Assembly (NCBI GenBank): GCA_050303435.1
Contig: JBNLBT010000028.1
Coordinates: forward strand, 1 to 33,252
Length of the DNA stretch: 33,252 bases
From: JBNLBT01 sp050303435
Lineage (GTDB): Bacteria > Pseudomonadota > Gammaproteobacteria > Xanthomonadales > Marinicellaceae
Direction of reading: 5' to 3'
Shown: piece after piece, positions 7,321 to 15,513 of the stretch
Numbering within the stretch: position 1 is the first letter of the stretch
Layout of the letters: each line of letters begins with the position of its first letter
Position numbers and translations under genes: made by a program
Notes under the pieces: generated by a model
Seen by the model: only the letters and a program-made list of their open reading frames with translations
What the model was told of the DNA's origin: nothing
Database searches by the model: none

Positions 7321-8709
7321 ATGCAGACTGACGTTAAATTTGATCTGGAATTGATCAAAAAGTACAACATTTCCGGCCCGCGCTACACCTCATACCCGAC
7401 CGCCGTGGTATTCAATGAAAGTTACAAGGAGGCCGATCACCGCCGCAACCTGGAAGCGCACCGCGCCGCGTCGGCCGATAAACCGCTTTCGCTGTATTTC
7501 CACATCCCATTTTGCGACACCCTGTGCTTTTTCTGTGCGTGCAACAAAATCGCCTCGAAGAAACGTGAAAAGGCCGACGTCTACCTCGATCACCTGGCCA
7601 AAGAAATGGCCATGCAGAGTGCCTTGATGCCGCCTGAACGCGTGGTGCAGCAGCTGCACTTCGGCGGCGGCACACCAACCTTTTTGACCGAAGCGCAAAT
7701 GCAGCGCATGTGGCAACTGATCGACACCCATTTCAATCTCACCGATGATGTGGACCGCGATTACTCAATTGAAATTGACCCGCGTTCAGTCACGCCCGAC
7801 AGCCTGGCCCAGTTGCACCGCCTCGGCTTCAACCGCTATTCGCTGGGTGTGCAGGACGTGCAGCACAAAGTGCAGGCCGCGGTCAACCGCATTCAGCCGA
7901 TCGACATCACCGCGGCGGTGGTGGAACAATGCCGCAACAACAACGCCAAGTCCATCAACATCGATCTGATTTACGGTTTGCCCCTGCAAACCGTGGAATC
8001 GTTTGCGGACACACTGCAAGCCATATTGAAAATGGCGCCGGACCGTCTGTCGGTGTTCAACTACGCCCATTTGCCACACCTGTTCAGCCCGCAAAAGCGC
8101 ATCAACGCCGAAGACCTGCCCAGCGCCGCGGAAAAACTCGACATTCTGGAATTGACCATCGAAACCCTGACCGGTGCCGGCTACCGCTTCATCGGCATGG
8201 ACCATTTCGCCCGACCGGACGACGAATTGTCGAAAGCCCAGGACGACGGTTCATTGCACCGCAATTTCCAGGGCTACACCACGCACGCCGAATGCGATTT
8301 GCTGGCCATGGGCGTCAGCGCCATCAGCCACATCAACAACGCCTTCAGCCAGAATTTGAAAACACTGGAAGGCTATTACCACCAGGTCAACAGTGGCCAC
8401 ATTCCCATCTGGCGTGGCTACGCACTGGACCGCGACGACTTGACCCGCAAACACATCATCCAGCAACTGGCCTGTCATTTCAGTCTGGATTTTAAAGACA
8501 TTGAATCTCGCTTTGAACTGGACTTCAATGCCTACTTTGCCACGGAAATGGCTGAACTCGAGCCATTGCACGAAGACGCCCTGATCGAGCTGGATGCGCA
8601 TGGATTCAGCGTCACCGGGCGCGGTCGCCTGCTGATTCGCAACGTGTGCATGGTGTTCGACAAATACCTGCGTAAACAGACTCAGCAGAAATTTTCCAAG
8701 GTGATTTGA
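7321..8709 (+). CDS. hemN: Oxygen-independent coproporphyrinogen III dehydrogenase
   Basis: A 462-residue radical-SAM enzyme (family about 457) that oxidatively decarboxylates coproporphyrinogen III to protoporphyrinogen IX without oxygen, for heme synthesis under low oxygen. The N terminus YNISGPRYTSYPTA is diagnostic of true HemN. Cys65, Cys69 and Cys72 bind the [4Fe-4S] cluster, with Cys74 completing the HemN pattern C-x3-C-x2-C-x-C in FCDTLCFFCACNK; Tyr59 precedes HIPFC. GGGTPTFL (SAM site), the NRYSLGVQD loop and the C-terminal HemN domain (ITGRGRLLIRNVCMVFD-like end) follow. The ATG at 7321 is chosen over an in-frame start 31 codons upstream because the family N terminus begins here. 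I looked for a symmetrical FNR box in the divergent gap with hisC and did not see one. Confidence 0.96.
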   Translation: MQTDVKFDLELIKKYNISGPRYTSYPTAVVFNESYKEADHRRNLEAHRAASADKPLSLYFHIPFCDTLCFFCACNKIASKKREKADVYLDHLAKEMAMQSALMPPERVVQQLHFGGGTPTFLTEAQMQRMWQLIDTHFNLTDDVDRDYSIEIDPRSVTPDSLAQLHRLGFNRYSLGVQDVQHKVQAAVNRIQPIDITAAVVEQCRNNNAKSINIDLIYGLPLQTVESFADTLQAILKMAPDRLSVFNYAHLPHLFSPQKRINAEDLPSAAEKLDILELTIETLTGAGYRFIGMDHFARPDDELSKAQDDGSLHRNFQGYTTHAECDLLAMGVSAISHINNAFSQNLKTLEGYYHQVNSGHIPIWRGYALDRDDLTRKHIIQQLACHFSLDFKDIESRFELDFNAYFATEMAELEPLHEDALIELDAHGFSVTGRGRLLIRNVCMVFDKYLRKQTQQKFSKVI

Positions 8710-8789
8710 TGCCAGAATTCGTCCCGCTAACCAAAATCTAACGAAAGTTGCGGTACAATGATGCGCAAACGCAGTCATGAGGTCCAAGC

Positions 8790-9956
8790 ATGAACCCCAA
8801 ACAACGCCACAACACGACCCACTTGATTTTGCTGCTGCTGATGTGTCTCACCGGTGCGCATGCACTGGCCCAGCAGCCTGCACAGGACGTGCTGCAAGTG
8901 CACCCGGCCCAATTGAGTCGAACACAGCCATTCCTGATTGAAATCAACCACTACTGGCCGGATTTGTGTGGCGGTCGTTTTGAAACCCAGGTGAGCACCA
9001 GCAGCATTGACATCACTGCGATCTCCATCAGCTCATTCGGTGCCGTATGCGCCGCCGCCATCCAGCCATTCACCCGTTTGTTCAATGCACAGACATTGAT
9101 GGAAGAACCGATTGAATTCGATGAGACCGTCCGTCTGCGGTTTTACCAGCAAATCGCCGACGTGCCGCCGCGACTGATCAGCGAACGCCTGGTGATATTC
9201 AGCGAGCAGCCCAATGCACCGGCGCACATTCAAAGCGGCAGCTGGATCAGCACGGACTTGCAGAACTCCGGACTGTTCATCGACCAACAGGACAGCTTGA
9301 TCACCGCTGGCTTGATGGATTTCAATCAACAAGGTGATCCCATGTGGGCCTTTTCGGCCGGCAGTCTGAACGGCAATGTGTTGATTGCCACCATGCACCA
9401 ATACGTCGAACACGAAGTGTGCACCATTGGCGGCGACTGCACCCGGGCCACACCGGTCAACCAGGGACAGATCCTGCTGTTGATGCGCAATTACAATGAA
9501 ATTGTGGTGCAATATGAGAACGTACTGAGCTCCACTCTGATTGACAATGAGAGCGCCAAAATCTATCAACGGCTGAACCTGGTGCGACCGTCGCAGTTGC
9601 CGGATTTCAATGGCCAACCGGCGCCCAATCTGCTGGGCCAGTGGATCATCACTGCGCAGTTGCCTGAACGCACCGTGAGTCAGGCAGTGAATCTGGAGTA
9701 TTCACACAGTGAAACAACAGGCGTTGTCAAAACCCTGCATTACACTTTGACCAGTGAGTTGCAGAGCGAGGCCCAATTCACCTGTCTGCGTTCACAGGCA
9801 GACGACCGCGGCGGCGTGTGTGAAATGTCGCAAGTGCAGATAGACGCGCTGCAATGCAGTTGGGACGTTCAGTTGCAGGACATCGGTGTGACGCGCGCAA
9901 GCGGCAGCGGCGAGTGCGACGGTGAGCCCGCACGCATCACACTGCTGAAACTGTAG
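8790..9956 (+). CDS. Secreted hypothetical protein
   Basis: A 388-residue protein of unrecognised family. Residues 1-28 form a signal peptide: a basic start (MNPKQRHN), a Leu-rich core (LILLLLMCL) and Ala-x-Ala cleavage near HALA-QQ. The mature part is rich in Gln, Ser, Thr and acidic residues, with about eight Cys in scattered pairs, consistent with an exported beta-rich protein with disulfides. No catalytic motif, transmembrane helix or repeat was seen. GAGG at 8779-8782 is a well-placed ribosome site for the ATG. It begins 80 bases after hemN and may share its transcript. The stop codon is only 3 bases from the stop of the convergent saccharopine-dehydrogenase-like gene. It lacks the Phe-Glu tail found on two other secreted proteins in this window. 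Confidence 0.82.
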   Translation: MNPKQRHNTTHLILLLLMCLTGAHALAQQPAQDVLQVHPAQLSRTQPFLIEINHYWPDLCGGRFETQVSTSSIDITAISISSFGAVCAAAIQPFTRLFNAQTLMEEPIEFDETVRLRFYQQIADVPPRLISERLVIFSEQPNAPAHIQSGSWISTDLQNSGLFIDQQDSLITAGLMDFNQQGDPMWAFSAGSLNGNVLIATMHQYVEHEVCTIGGDCTRATPVNQGQILLLMRNYNEIVVQYENVLSSTLIDNESAKIYQRLNLVRPSQLPDFNGQPAPNLLGQWIITAQLPERTVSQAVNLEYSHSETTGVVKTLHYTLTSELQSEAQFTCLRSQADDRGGVCEMSQVQIDALQCSWDVQLQDIGVTRASGSGECDGEPARITLLKL

Positions 9957-9959
9957 GGC

Positions 9960-11102
9960 TTAATTCTGCAATTGCCCGGTGTGCACGTGCACCGTGGTGT
10001 GAATATTCAGGTGCTCAAGTGCCTGCAAATATTCGTCCAGTGTCAGCAGACCCACACAGGCCATGGCGCCGACAGGCAAGGCACCCGCGGTCAAAGCTTT
10101 GCGTGCCAGCAGCGCGGCCGGCACAGCCGGAATCATCGGCCCATCGAAATCCAGCGCCTCAATAAACCACGTGACTTCCAGCGCCTCACCATCGGCGTCA
10201 CGGCCGCGCATGCACACGTGCATGCCACCATCGCCACTGCCGAGGCGATCAAACCAGCGCGCGGCGCGCAACAGTAATTCCGCGTGCCGGGCCGGGTGTA
10301 TTGGCAGTTTCAGCCGCACGCCCCAGGCCGTCAGCCACATCAGGCCGTGCAACAAGCCCGATTCCATGCCCGCAGAAAACAACAAACGGTCCATTGGAAA
10401 ATGCGCAGCAAACAAATCCAGGTCCGGCACATTACAGGCGCCCATCAGGCGTCGCCCGATGCATGGATACTTTTGTACATAGGTGCTCATCCAGCCGTGC
10501 CTCGGGCGCCCCTGCCCTGGCCAGTCAGGCAACCGTTTGCCCAGGTAACTCAACACCCCGCGTGCCGTGGCCAGGCCGCGTTCGGTGCGTTGCCCGGGTG
10601 TGATGCCGATGCGCACTTCACTGAAATGCGCGAATCCACGCTGCAAAAAATGCTGAACAACCGCCGACGACAATGCCGGCACCGTGCTGGCACCGGTGAC
10701 CAGCGCGACGCCGGCCTCGCGCGCCGGCGCATCCAGCGCCAAAATCGCCTGCACGTACTCACGGTCATCGGACAAATCAATGCAATGCACACCGTGTGCC
10801 AGACAGGTTTGAGCCACCGCCGTGGACTGCCCCTGAAACGGCCCACAGGTGTGCACCACCAGCGCAGGTCGATGTTGTTCCAGCAAGGTCTCGAGGTCGC
10901 GATGCACATCGGCCACCAGACCCTGAAAACTCGCAGCGCCCGCGGTCATCTCCACCTGCATAGAGGTCTGTAATGATGCCAGCGCCTCGGCGCGACGCCC
11001 CACCGCCAGCACCGCCACACCGGCGCGCAACAATTGTGCCGTGATGCGGCGACCAAAGGTGCCATAGGCCCCCAGCACCATCGCCCGATCAGTGCGGGTC
11101 AT
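9960..11102 (-). CDS. Saccharopine dehydrogenase-like NAD(P)-binding protein
   Basis: A 380-residue cytoplasmic protein with an N-terminal Rossmann fold: the dinucleotide loop VLGAYGTFGRRI (about residues 9-20) is followed by VVHTCGPFQGQ and HCIDLSDDREY, the pattern of the saccharopine-dehydrogenase/trans-acting enoyl reductase-like group. The substrate is unknown; true lysine-pathway saccharopine dehydrogenase is unlikely because this group is broad and the neighbours are not lysine genes. The ATG at 11102 (MTRTDRAMVLGAYG) is used; the frame extends upstream only by running inside the DUF4166 gene, and an ATG seven codons later is a second option. Its first 14 bases overlap the end of the DUF4166 gene, so the two are translationally coupled and probably act together. 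Confidence 0.85.
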   Translation of the reverse strand: MTRTDRAMVLGAYGTFGRRITAQLLRAGVAVLAVGRRAEALASLQTSMQVEMTAGAASFQGLVADVHRDLETLLEQHRPALVVHTCGPFQGQSTAVAQTCLAHGVHCIDLSDDREYVQAILALDAPAREAGVALVTGASTVPALSSAVVQHFLQRGFAHFSEVRIGITPGQRTERGLATARGVLSYLGKRLPDWPGQGRPRHGWMSTYVQKYPCIGRRLMGACNVPDLDLFAAHFPMDRLLFSAGMESGLLHGLMWLTAWGVRLKLPIHPARHAELLLRAARWFDRLGSGDGGMHVCMRGRDADGEALEVTWFIEALDFDGPMIPAVPAALLARKALTAGALPVGAMACVGLLTLDEYLQALEHLNIHTTVHVHTGQLQN

Positions 11103-11694
11103 TGAACACCCCGGTTTGAAAAAATGTCTCGCCCAGCCAACGGTGGCACATGCGGATGGTGAATCGGAAGCTGCCGTGGCCGAGATCGCTGTGGATGACT
11201 TCCGTGGTGCCCGGCCCCAGCCAATGCGGCAATGCCACCGTGCAACCAAACACCCGCATAAAATAACGCGTGCTGCGGAACACCAGATCGCCGTTTTCCG
11301 CGCACACATCCAGAAACATGCCAAAGCCTCCACCCACGCATTCGGTCATGCGTCCCTTGGCGTCATTTTTCTTCACCGAGGTCACGGCAAAAGGCCTGCG
11401 GTCGCGAAAAAAATAGGTGCGGTGCCAGAACACGCCCGGCTGTCCATCGCGGGTGGTCAAAACCACCGTCATTGGCACCCGACGGCCCGTGTGTGGCGAC
11501 AAGGGGTTGCCGATCACCCGGGTGAGCTGGGCAAACAGCCAACCGGCGCGTGAACAACGCACTTCATCCATCAGGCCAAGATACACAATGGGCTCGGTGT
11601 GGCCCGGCGCACGGGCAAACCGACGTTGCACATTGGGGTGCAGCGCGTGCCAGTGCCGCTCCAGGGCCCAACGAATGGCGTTGTGTTTTTTCAT
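11089..11694 (-). CDS. DUF4166 domain protein
   Basis: A 201-residue protein matching, by recognition of its overall pattern, the DUF4166 family: an N-terminal helix (ALERHWHALHPNVQRRF), the conserved YLGLMDEVRCSR region, and a long beta-rich part containing FWHRTYFF, MTECVGGGFGMFLDV and FRSTRYFMR. Its biochemical function is unknown. The ATG at 11694 is chosen over a GTG six codons earlier because AAGGAA lies at the right distance upstream. The gene overlaps the saccharopine-dehydrogenase-like gene by 14 bases. In some other bacteria these two domains occur in a single polypeptide (from memory, not checked), which supports a joint function, perhaps an oxidoreductase plus a lipid- or substrate-binding partner; that last step is inference. 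Confidence 0.72.
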   Translation of the reverse strand: MKKHNAIRWALERHWHALHPNVQRRFARAPGHTEPIVYLGLMDEVRCSRAGWLFAQLTRVIGNPLSPHTGRRVPMTVVLTTRDGQPGVFWHRTYFFRDRRPFAVTSVKKNDAKGRMTECVGGGFGMFLDVCAENGDLVFRSTRYFMRVFGCTVALPHWLGPGTTEVIHSDLGHGSFRFTIRMCHRWLGETFFQTGVFNDPH

Positions 11695-11775
11695 GGTGTT
11701 TTCCTTGCGCACAGCCGAACTCAGAAGTCATGCTGTAAAATCAAGATGGATCGTAACATCCGGGCACTGACTGAC

Positions 11776-12273
11776 TCAGCCGGTGCGATCAACCTCACGG
11801 CGTCGGGTTGAGGCGGTGTTATCAACAGCTCGCCAGGCGCAGCCGCGATAACCGTTGTCCAGCAAATACACCAGCCATTTTTGCAAAAAACGGTTTTGAC
11901 TGATGCGCAGACCGGCTTGCGTGGTGGTGCAAATATACGGCCCGTGACGGCGGATCTGGCGTTCAAACTCAGAGCTGTAGAGCAGCTCGGCCACCCGCGC
12001 ATCCCAATAAATACGCAACACCAGTGTGTCCGATGGGTGGGCATCAAAGCGGTAACTCAACGACAGTTCCGTGGTGTAAGGAAACACTTTGTCAACGCGC
12101 ATGGACAGGCGCGGTTTTTTCGGCACACAACTGACTTTTTCCTCACCGCTGCGCAGGGAATCGGGCAACAGCATTTTCAACAAGCGGTGGTTTTCTTCAT
12201 GCAACAGGGTCAGGTTTTCACCGCGGATGAGACCGTTGATGCGTTTGCTGGCCAGTTCTTTATTCAGGCGCAT
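11776..12273 (-). CDS. DUF1249 (YqiB-like) protein
   Basis: A 165-residue cytoplasmic protein of the DUF1249 family. The characteristic parts are ENHRLLKMLLPDS near residues 27-40 and the central LSLSYRFDAHPSDTLVLRIYWDARVAELL, followed by KWLVYLLDNGYR near the C terminus. The molecular function is not established. Compared with relatives the N terminus seems extended by about 20 residues (MRLNKELASKRINGL), and this extension resembles the last residues of the upstream PpsR (MNLNKELI); see the repeat at 12251-12303. It starts only 3 bases after the ppsR stop, so it is probably translated from the ppsR message, using the AAGGA inside the end of ppsR as ribosome site. Confidence 0.8.
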   Translation of the reverse strand: MRLNKELASKRINGLIRGENLTLLHEENHRLLKMLLPDSLRSGEEKVSCVPKKPRLSMRVDKVFPYTTELSLSYRFDAHPSDTLVLRIYWDARVAELLYSSEFERQIRRHGPYICTTTQAGLRISQNRFLQKWLVYLLDNGYRGCAWRAVDNTASTRRREVDRTG

Positions 12274-12303
12274 GTTTCAGATCAGTTCCTTATTCAAATT
12301 CAT
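12251..12303 (-). repeat. Imperfect direct repeat at the ppsR/DUF1249 junction
   Basis: Positions 12251-12273 and 12281-12303 match at 16 of 23 bases with a 30-base offset. The two copies encode the N terminus of the DUF1249 protein (MRLNKELA) and the C terminus of PpsR (MNLNKELI). The simplest reading is a short tandem duplication that made or extended the downstream start; chance similarity is not excluded. Confidence 0.45.
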
Positions 12304-13089
12304 TTGCATGAGTATCTTACCAGATATTTCTTCAATCGATGTGTGGGTGGTGTTGAGAAAGGAAATGCCGGATCGCTGATACATGCTTTCTGCTTCGGTC
12401 ACTTCCCGTTGACAATTGCGCAGATTGGCGTACTGACTGTTGGGCCGTCGTTCCGCGCGGATTTGCGACAAGCGAAACGGATCGATGCTGAGACCAAAGG
12501 CTTTGTCCTTGTGCTGCAGGACATGGTCTGGCAAGCGGCCGCGCTCCAGGTCTTCCGGGGTGATCGGATAATTGGCCGCAAGAATGCCGTAGTGCAGGGC
12601 CAGATACAGACAGGTCGGTGTTTTGCCCGAACGACTGACGCCCAGCAAAATCAAATCGGCATCGTCGTAGCGCAGTCGCATGCCGTCGTCGTGCGACAAG
12701 GCGTAATTCATCGCGTTGATACGCGCATCGTAGCGGTGCATGTCGGTGATGCCGTGGGCCCGACCGACGGCCGGATCGCGCTGAATGCCCAGCGTTTCCT
12801 CTATGATCACCAGCAAGCGGTTGAACGGATCCAGCTTGACCCCGCCGGCGGCGTGAATGATTCTGCGCAACTCAATGTCGACCACGGTGTTAATCACCAG
12901 CGGCTGATAATCGCCCTTGGCGCCACGGATCAGCTGCGCCGCCTGTTCAGCGCGTTCCACCGAATCCACGAAGGGAATGCGTTTCTGGATAAAGCGGATG
13001 CTGCGGAACTGGGACATCAGACTCTGACCCACCGTTTCCGCGGTGATCCCGGTGCCATCTGAGACGTAAAAAATCGAACAGCTTTTCAT
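12277..13089 (-). CDS. ppsR: PEP synthase regulatory protein (kinase/pyrophosphorylase)
   Basis: A 270-residue DUF299-family protein. It inactivates PEP synthase by ADP-dependent phosphorylation of an active-site Thr and reactivates it by Pi-dependent phosphorolysis. The N terminus FYVSDGTGITAETVGQSL is diagnostic, and the P-loop-like GVSRSGKTPTCLYLA (about residues 150-164) binds ADP. Length is close to the family norm (about 277). The ATG at 13089 is selected over starts up to 32 codons upstream because it gives the family N terminus at once and leaves the divergent promoter region free. It is divergent from ppsA across 66 bases, the expected arrangement of target and regulator, and followed at 3 bases by the DUF1249 gene. 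Confidence 0.96.
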   Translation of the reverse strand: MKSCSIFYVSDGTGITAETVGQSLMSQFRSIRFIQKRIPFVDSVERAEQAAQLIRGAKGDYQPLVINTVVDIELRRIIHAAGGVKLDPFNRLLVIIEETLGIQRDPAVGRAHGITDMHRYDARINAMNYALSHDDGMRLRYDDADLILLGVSRSGKTPTCLYLALHYGILAANYPITPEDLERGRLPDHVLQHKDKAFGLSIDPFRLSQIRAERRPNSQYANLRNCQREVTEAESMYQRSGISFLNTTHTSIEEISGKILMQMNLNKELI

Positions 13090-13155
13090 AGGTGTGGATG
13101 ACCTGATTTTGATAGAATACTCCATTTTAACACTGCAAGCGACGGAATCATCACC

Positions 13156-15513
13156 ATGCCTGAATACGTAGTCAACCTCAATCAACTGAACATGTCAGAC
13201 CTCGGCCGGGTCGGCGGCAAAAACGCCTCGCTCGGGGAAATGATCAGTCACCTCACCGCTCTGGGGGTTAAGGTGCCGGGTGGCTTTGCCACAACGGCAG
13301 ACGCGTACCGTGAATTCTTGCAAACCGACGGGCTGGGCGCCGCCATTGACGCGATGCTGGCGGACCTCAACGCCGACGACATCAAACAATTGCAATCGGT
13401 GGGCCAGGCGATTCGCCAGAAAATCCTCGACACGCCTTTTCAAGCGGCCCTGCAACAGGCCATTGTGACCGCCTACACCGCGATGCAGGCTGAATTTGGC
13501 GACGGCGATTTTTCAGTGGCCGTGCGCTCTTCGGCCACCGCCGAGGATTTGCCCGACGCGTCGTTCGCCGGACAACAGGAAACCTATCTGAACGTGCACG
13601 GCGCCGAAGCGGTGGTGCGCAAAGTCCATGAAGTCTACGCGTCGCTGTACAACGACCGCGCCATTTCCTACCGGGTGCACCACGGCTTTGAACACAGCGA
13701 AGTGGCCATTTCCGCCGGCGTGCAACTGATGGTGCGCAGCGACCTGGCCGCCAGCGGCGTGATGTTCACACTTGACACCGAGTCCGGCTTTGACGACGTG
13801 GTGTTCATCACTTCGGCCTACGGTCTGGGCGAAACCGTGGTGCAGGGCGCGGTGAATCCGGATGAATTCTATGTGTTCAAACCCGCGCTGAAAGCCGACC
13901 GACCGGCGGTCCTGCGCCGCAATCTGGGCAGCAAACACATCCGCATGCATTACGGCGAAGGCGGCGTGCAAACGTCCGCCGTGGACACTCAACAGGCGCA
14001 ATTGTTCAGCATCGATGACAGCGAAGTGCAGGCCCTGGCGCGCATGGCGCTGCAAATCGAAGCCCATTACGGCCGACCCATGGACATTGAATGGGCCAAA
14101 GACGGCGTCAACGGTCAACTGTATATTGTGCAGGCGCGACCGGAAACGGTGAAAAGCCGCGACCGCGGCGGGCAAAAAATCGAACGCTACCATTTGCAGC
14201 AACGCGGAGAAGTGTTGTGTGAAGGCCGCAGCATCGGACAGAAGATTGGCAGCGGCCGCGCCAAAGTCATCGCCTCACTGGCACAAATGGATGAAATTCA
14301 AAGTGGCGATGTGCTGATCACCGACATGACCGACCCGGACTGGGAACCGATCATGAAAAAGGCCGCCGCCATCGTCACCAACCGCGGTGGCCGCACCTGC
14401 CACGCCGCCATCATTGCGCGTGAACTGGGCATCCCCGCCATCGTCGGCTGTGTCGATGCCACCGACCGTGTGCCCCATGACCTCGATGTCACGGTGTCCT
14501 GTTGTGAAGGCGACACCGGCTTTGTTTACGCCGGGTTGTTGCCGCATGAATTGAAGGTCACCGACCTGGCCAGCATGCCTGAAGTGCCGATTAAAATCAT
14601 GTTGAACGTCGGCAACCCGGACAAAGCCTTTGATTTTTCCAACTACCCCAACGCTGGCATCGGTTTGGCGCGGCTGGAATTCATCATCAATCGCATGATT
14701 GGCATCCACCCGCAGGCCCTGCTGGAATACGACCAGCAACCCGAGGATGTCAAACAAGCAGCCGATCCACTGATCCGTGCCTACCCTTCACCTCGGGATT
14801 ACTATGTGATGCGCCTGGCCGAGGGCATCGCCACACTGGCCGCGGCGTTTCACCCGAAACCGGTGATCGTGCGGCTTTCGGATTTCAAATCCAATGAATA
14901 CGCCAACCTGATCGGTGGACGCGCCTATGAACCCCATGAAGAAAACCCGATGCTGGGTTTCCGCGGTGCTTCGCGCTACGTCGATCCATCGTTTGAAGCC
15001 TGTTTCGCGATGGAATGCGAGGCGCTCAAATACATTCGTGATGACATGGGGCTGACCAATGTGTGGGCCATGGTGCCATTTGTGCGCACATTGGACGAAG
15101 GCCGCGCTGTGATAAAAACAATGGAAAAATACGGTTTAAGTCGCAGCCAGAACGGATTGAAAATCATCATGATGTGCGAATTGCCATCGAATGCCTTGCT
15201 GGCGGATGAATTTTTAGATATATTCGATGGATTCTCGATCGGATCAAATGATTTGACCCAGTTGACTTTGGGACTGGACCGCGATTCTGGATTGATTGCC
15301 AATTTATTTGATGAACGCGACCCGGCGGTGAAAAAGCTGCTGACCATGGCCATACAGGCCTGTCGCAAGAAAGATCGTTACGTGGGCATTTGCGGACAAG
15401 GGCCGTCCGATCATGCCGATTTGGCTGAATGGCTGCTGGCGCAAGGCATCGGCAGCATATCCCTCAACCCTGATACAGTGGTGGAAACATGGTTAAAACT
15501 GGCAAAAAATTAA
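13156..15513 (+). CDS. ppsA: Phosphoenolpyruvate synthase
   Basis: A 785-residue enzyme converting pyruvate, ATP and water to PEP, AMP and phosphate for gluconeogenesis. The N-terminal ATP-grasp domain begins GGKNASLGEMI and contains SSATAEDLPDASFAGQQET. The central swivelling domain has GGRTCHAAIIARELGIPAIVG with the phosphorylated His416; its preceding Thr is the residue PpsR modifies in characterised enzymes. The C-terminal PEP-binding barrel carries GFSIGSNDLTQL and the catalytic-Cys segment ICGQGPSD. Length is typical (about 790). The last 25 bases overlap the start of the downstream secreted protease gene, and no terminator separates them. Regulation by the divergent ppsR is strongly implied. 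Confidence 0.98.
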   Translation: MPEYVVNLNQLNMSDLGRVGGKNASLGEMISHLTALGVKVPGGFATTADAYREFLQTDGLGAAIDAMLADLNADDIKQLQSVGQAIRQKILDTPFQAALQQAIVTAYTAMQAEFGDGDFSVAVRSSATAEDLPDASFAGQQETYLNVHGAEAVVRKVHEVYASLYNDRAISYRVHHGFEHSEVAISAGVQLMVRSDLAASGVMFTLDTESGFDDVVFITSAYGLGETVVQGAVNPDEFYVFKPALKADRPAVLRRNLGSKHIRMHYGEGGVQTSAVDTQQAQLFSIDDSEVQALARMALQIEAHYGRPMDIEWAKDGVNGQLYIVQARPETVKSRDRGGQKIERYHLQQRGEVLCEGRSIGQKIGSGRAKVIASLAQMDEIQSGDVLITDMTDPDWEPIMKKAAAIVTNRGGRTCHAAIIARELGIPAIVGCVDATDRVPHDLDVTVSCCEGDTGFVYAGLLPHELKVTDLASMPEVPIKIMLNVGNPDKAFDFSNYPNAGIGLARLEFIINRMIGIHPQALLEYDQQPEDVKQAADPLIRAYPSPRDYYVMRLAEGIATLAAAFHPKPVIVRLSDFKSNEYANLIGGRAYEPHEENPMLGFRGASRYVDPSFEACFAMECEALKYIRDDMGLTNVWAMVPFVRTLDEGRAVIKTMEKYGLSRSQNGLKIIMMCELPSNALLADEFLDIFDGFSIGSNDLTQLTLGLDRDSGLIANLFDERDPAVKKLLTMAIQACRKKDRYVGICGQGPSDHADLAEWLLAQGIGSISLNPDTVVETWLKLAKN

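Noticed and set aside
11881..13062. 393-residue plus-strand frame opposite ppsR and the DUF1249 gene
   Set aside because: Antisense shadow of ppsR, which has clear family motifs; the long frame reflects codon bias and its composition (His, Gln, Val) is not protein-like.
13513..14202. 229-residue minus-strand frame opposite ppsA
   Set aside because: Fully inside ppsA on the other strand, His/Ala/Val-rich with no domain or ribosome site.
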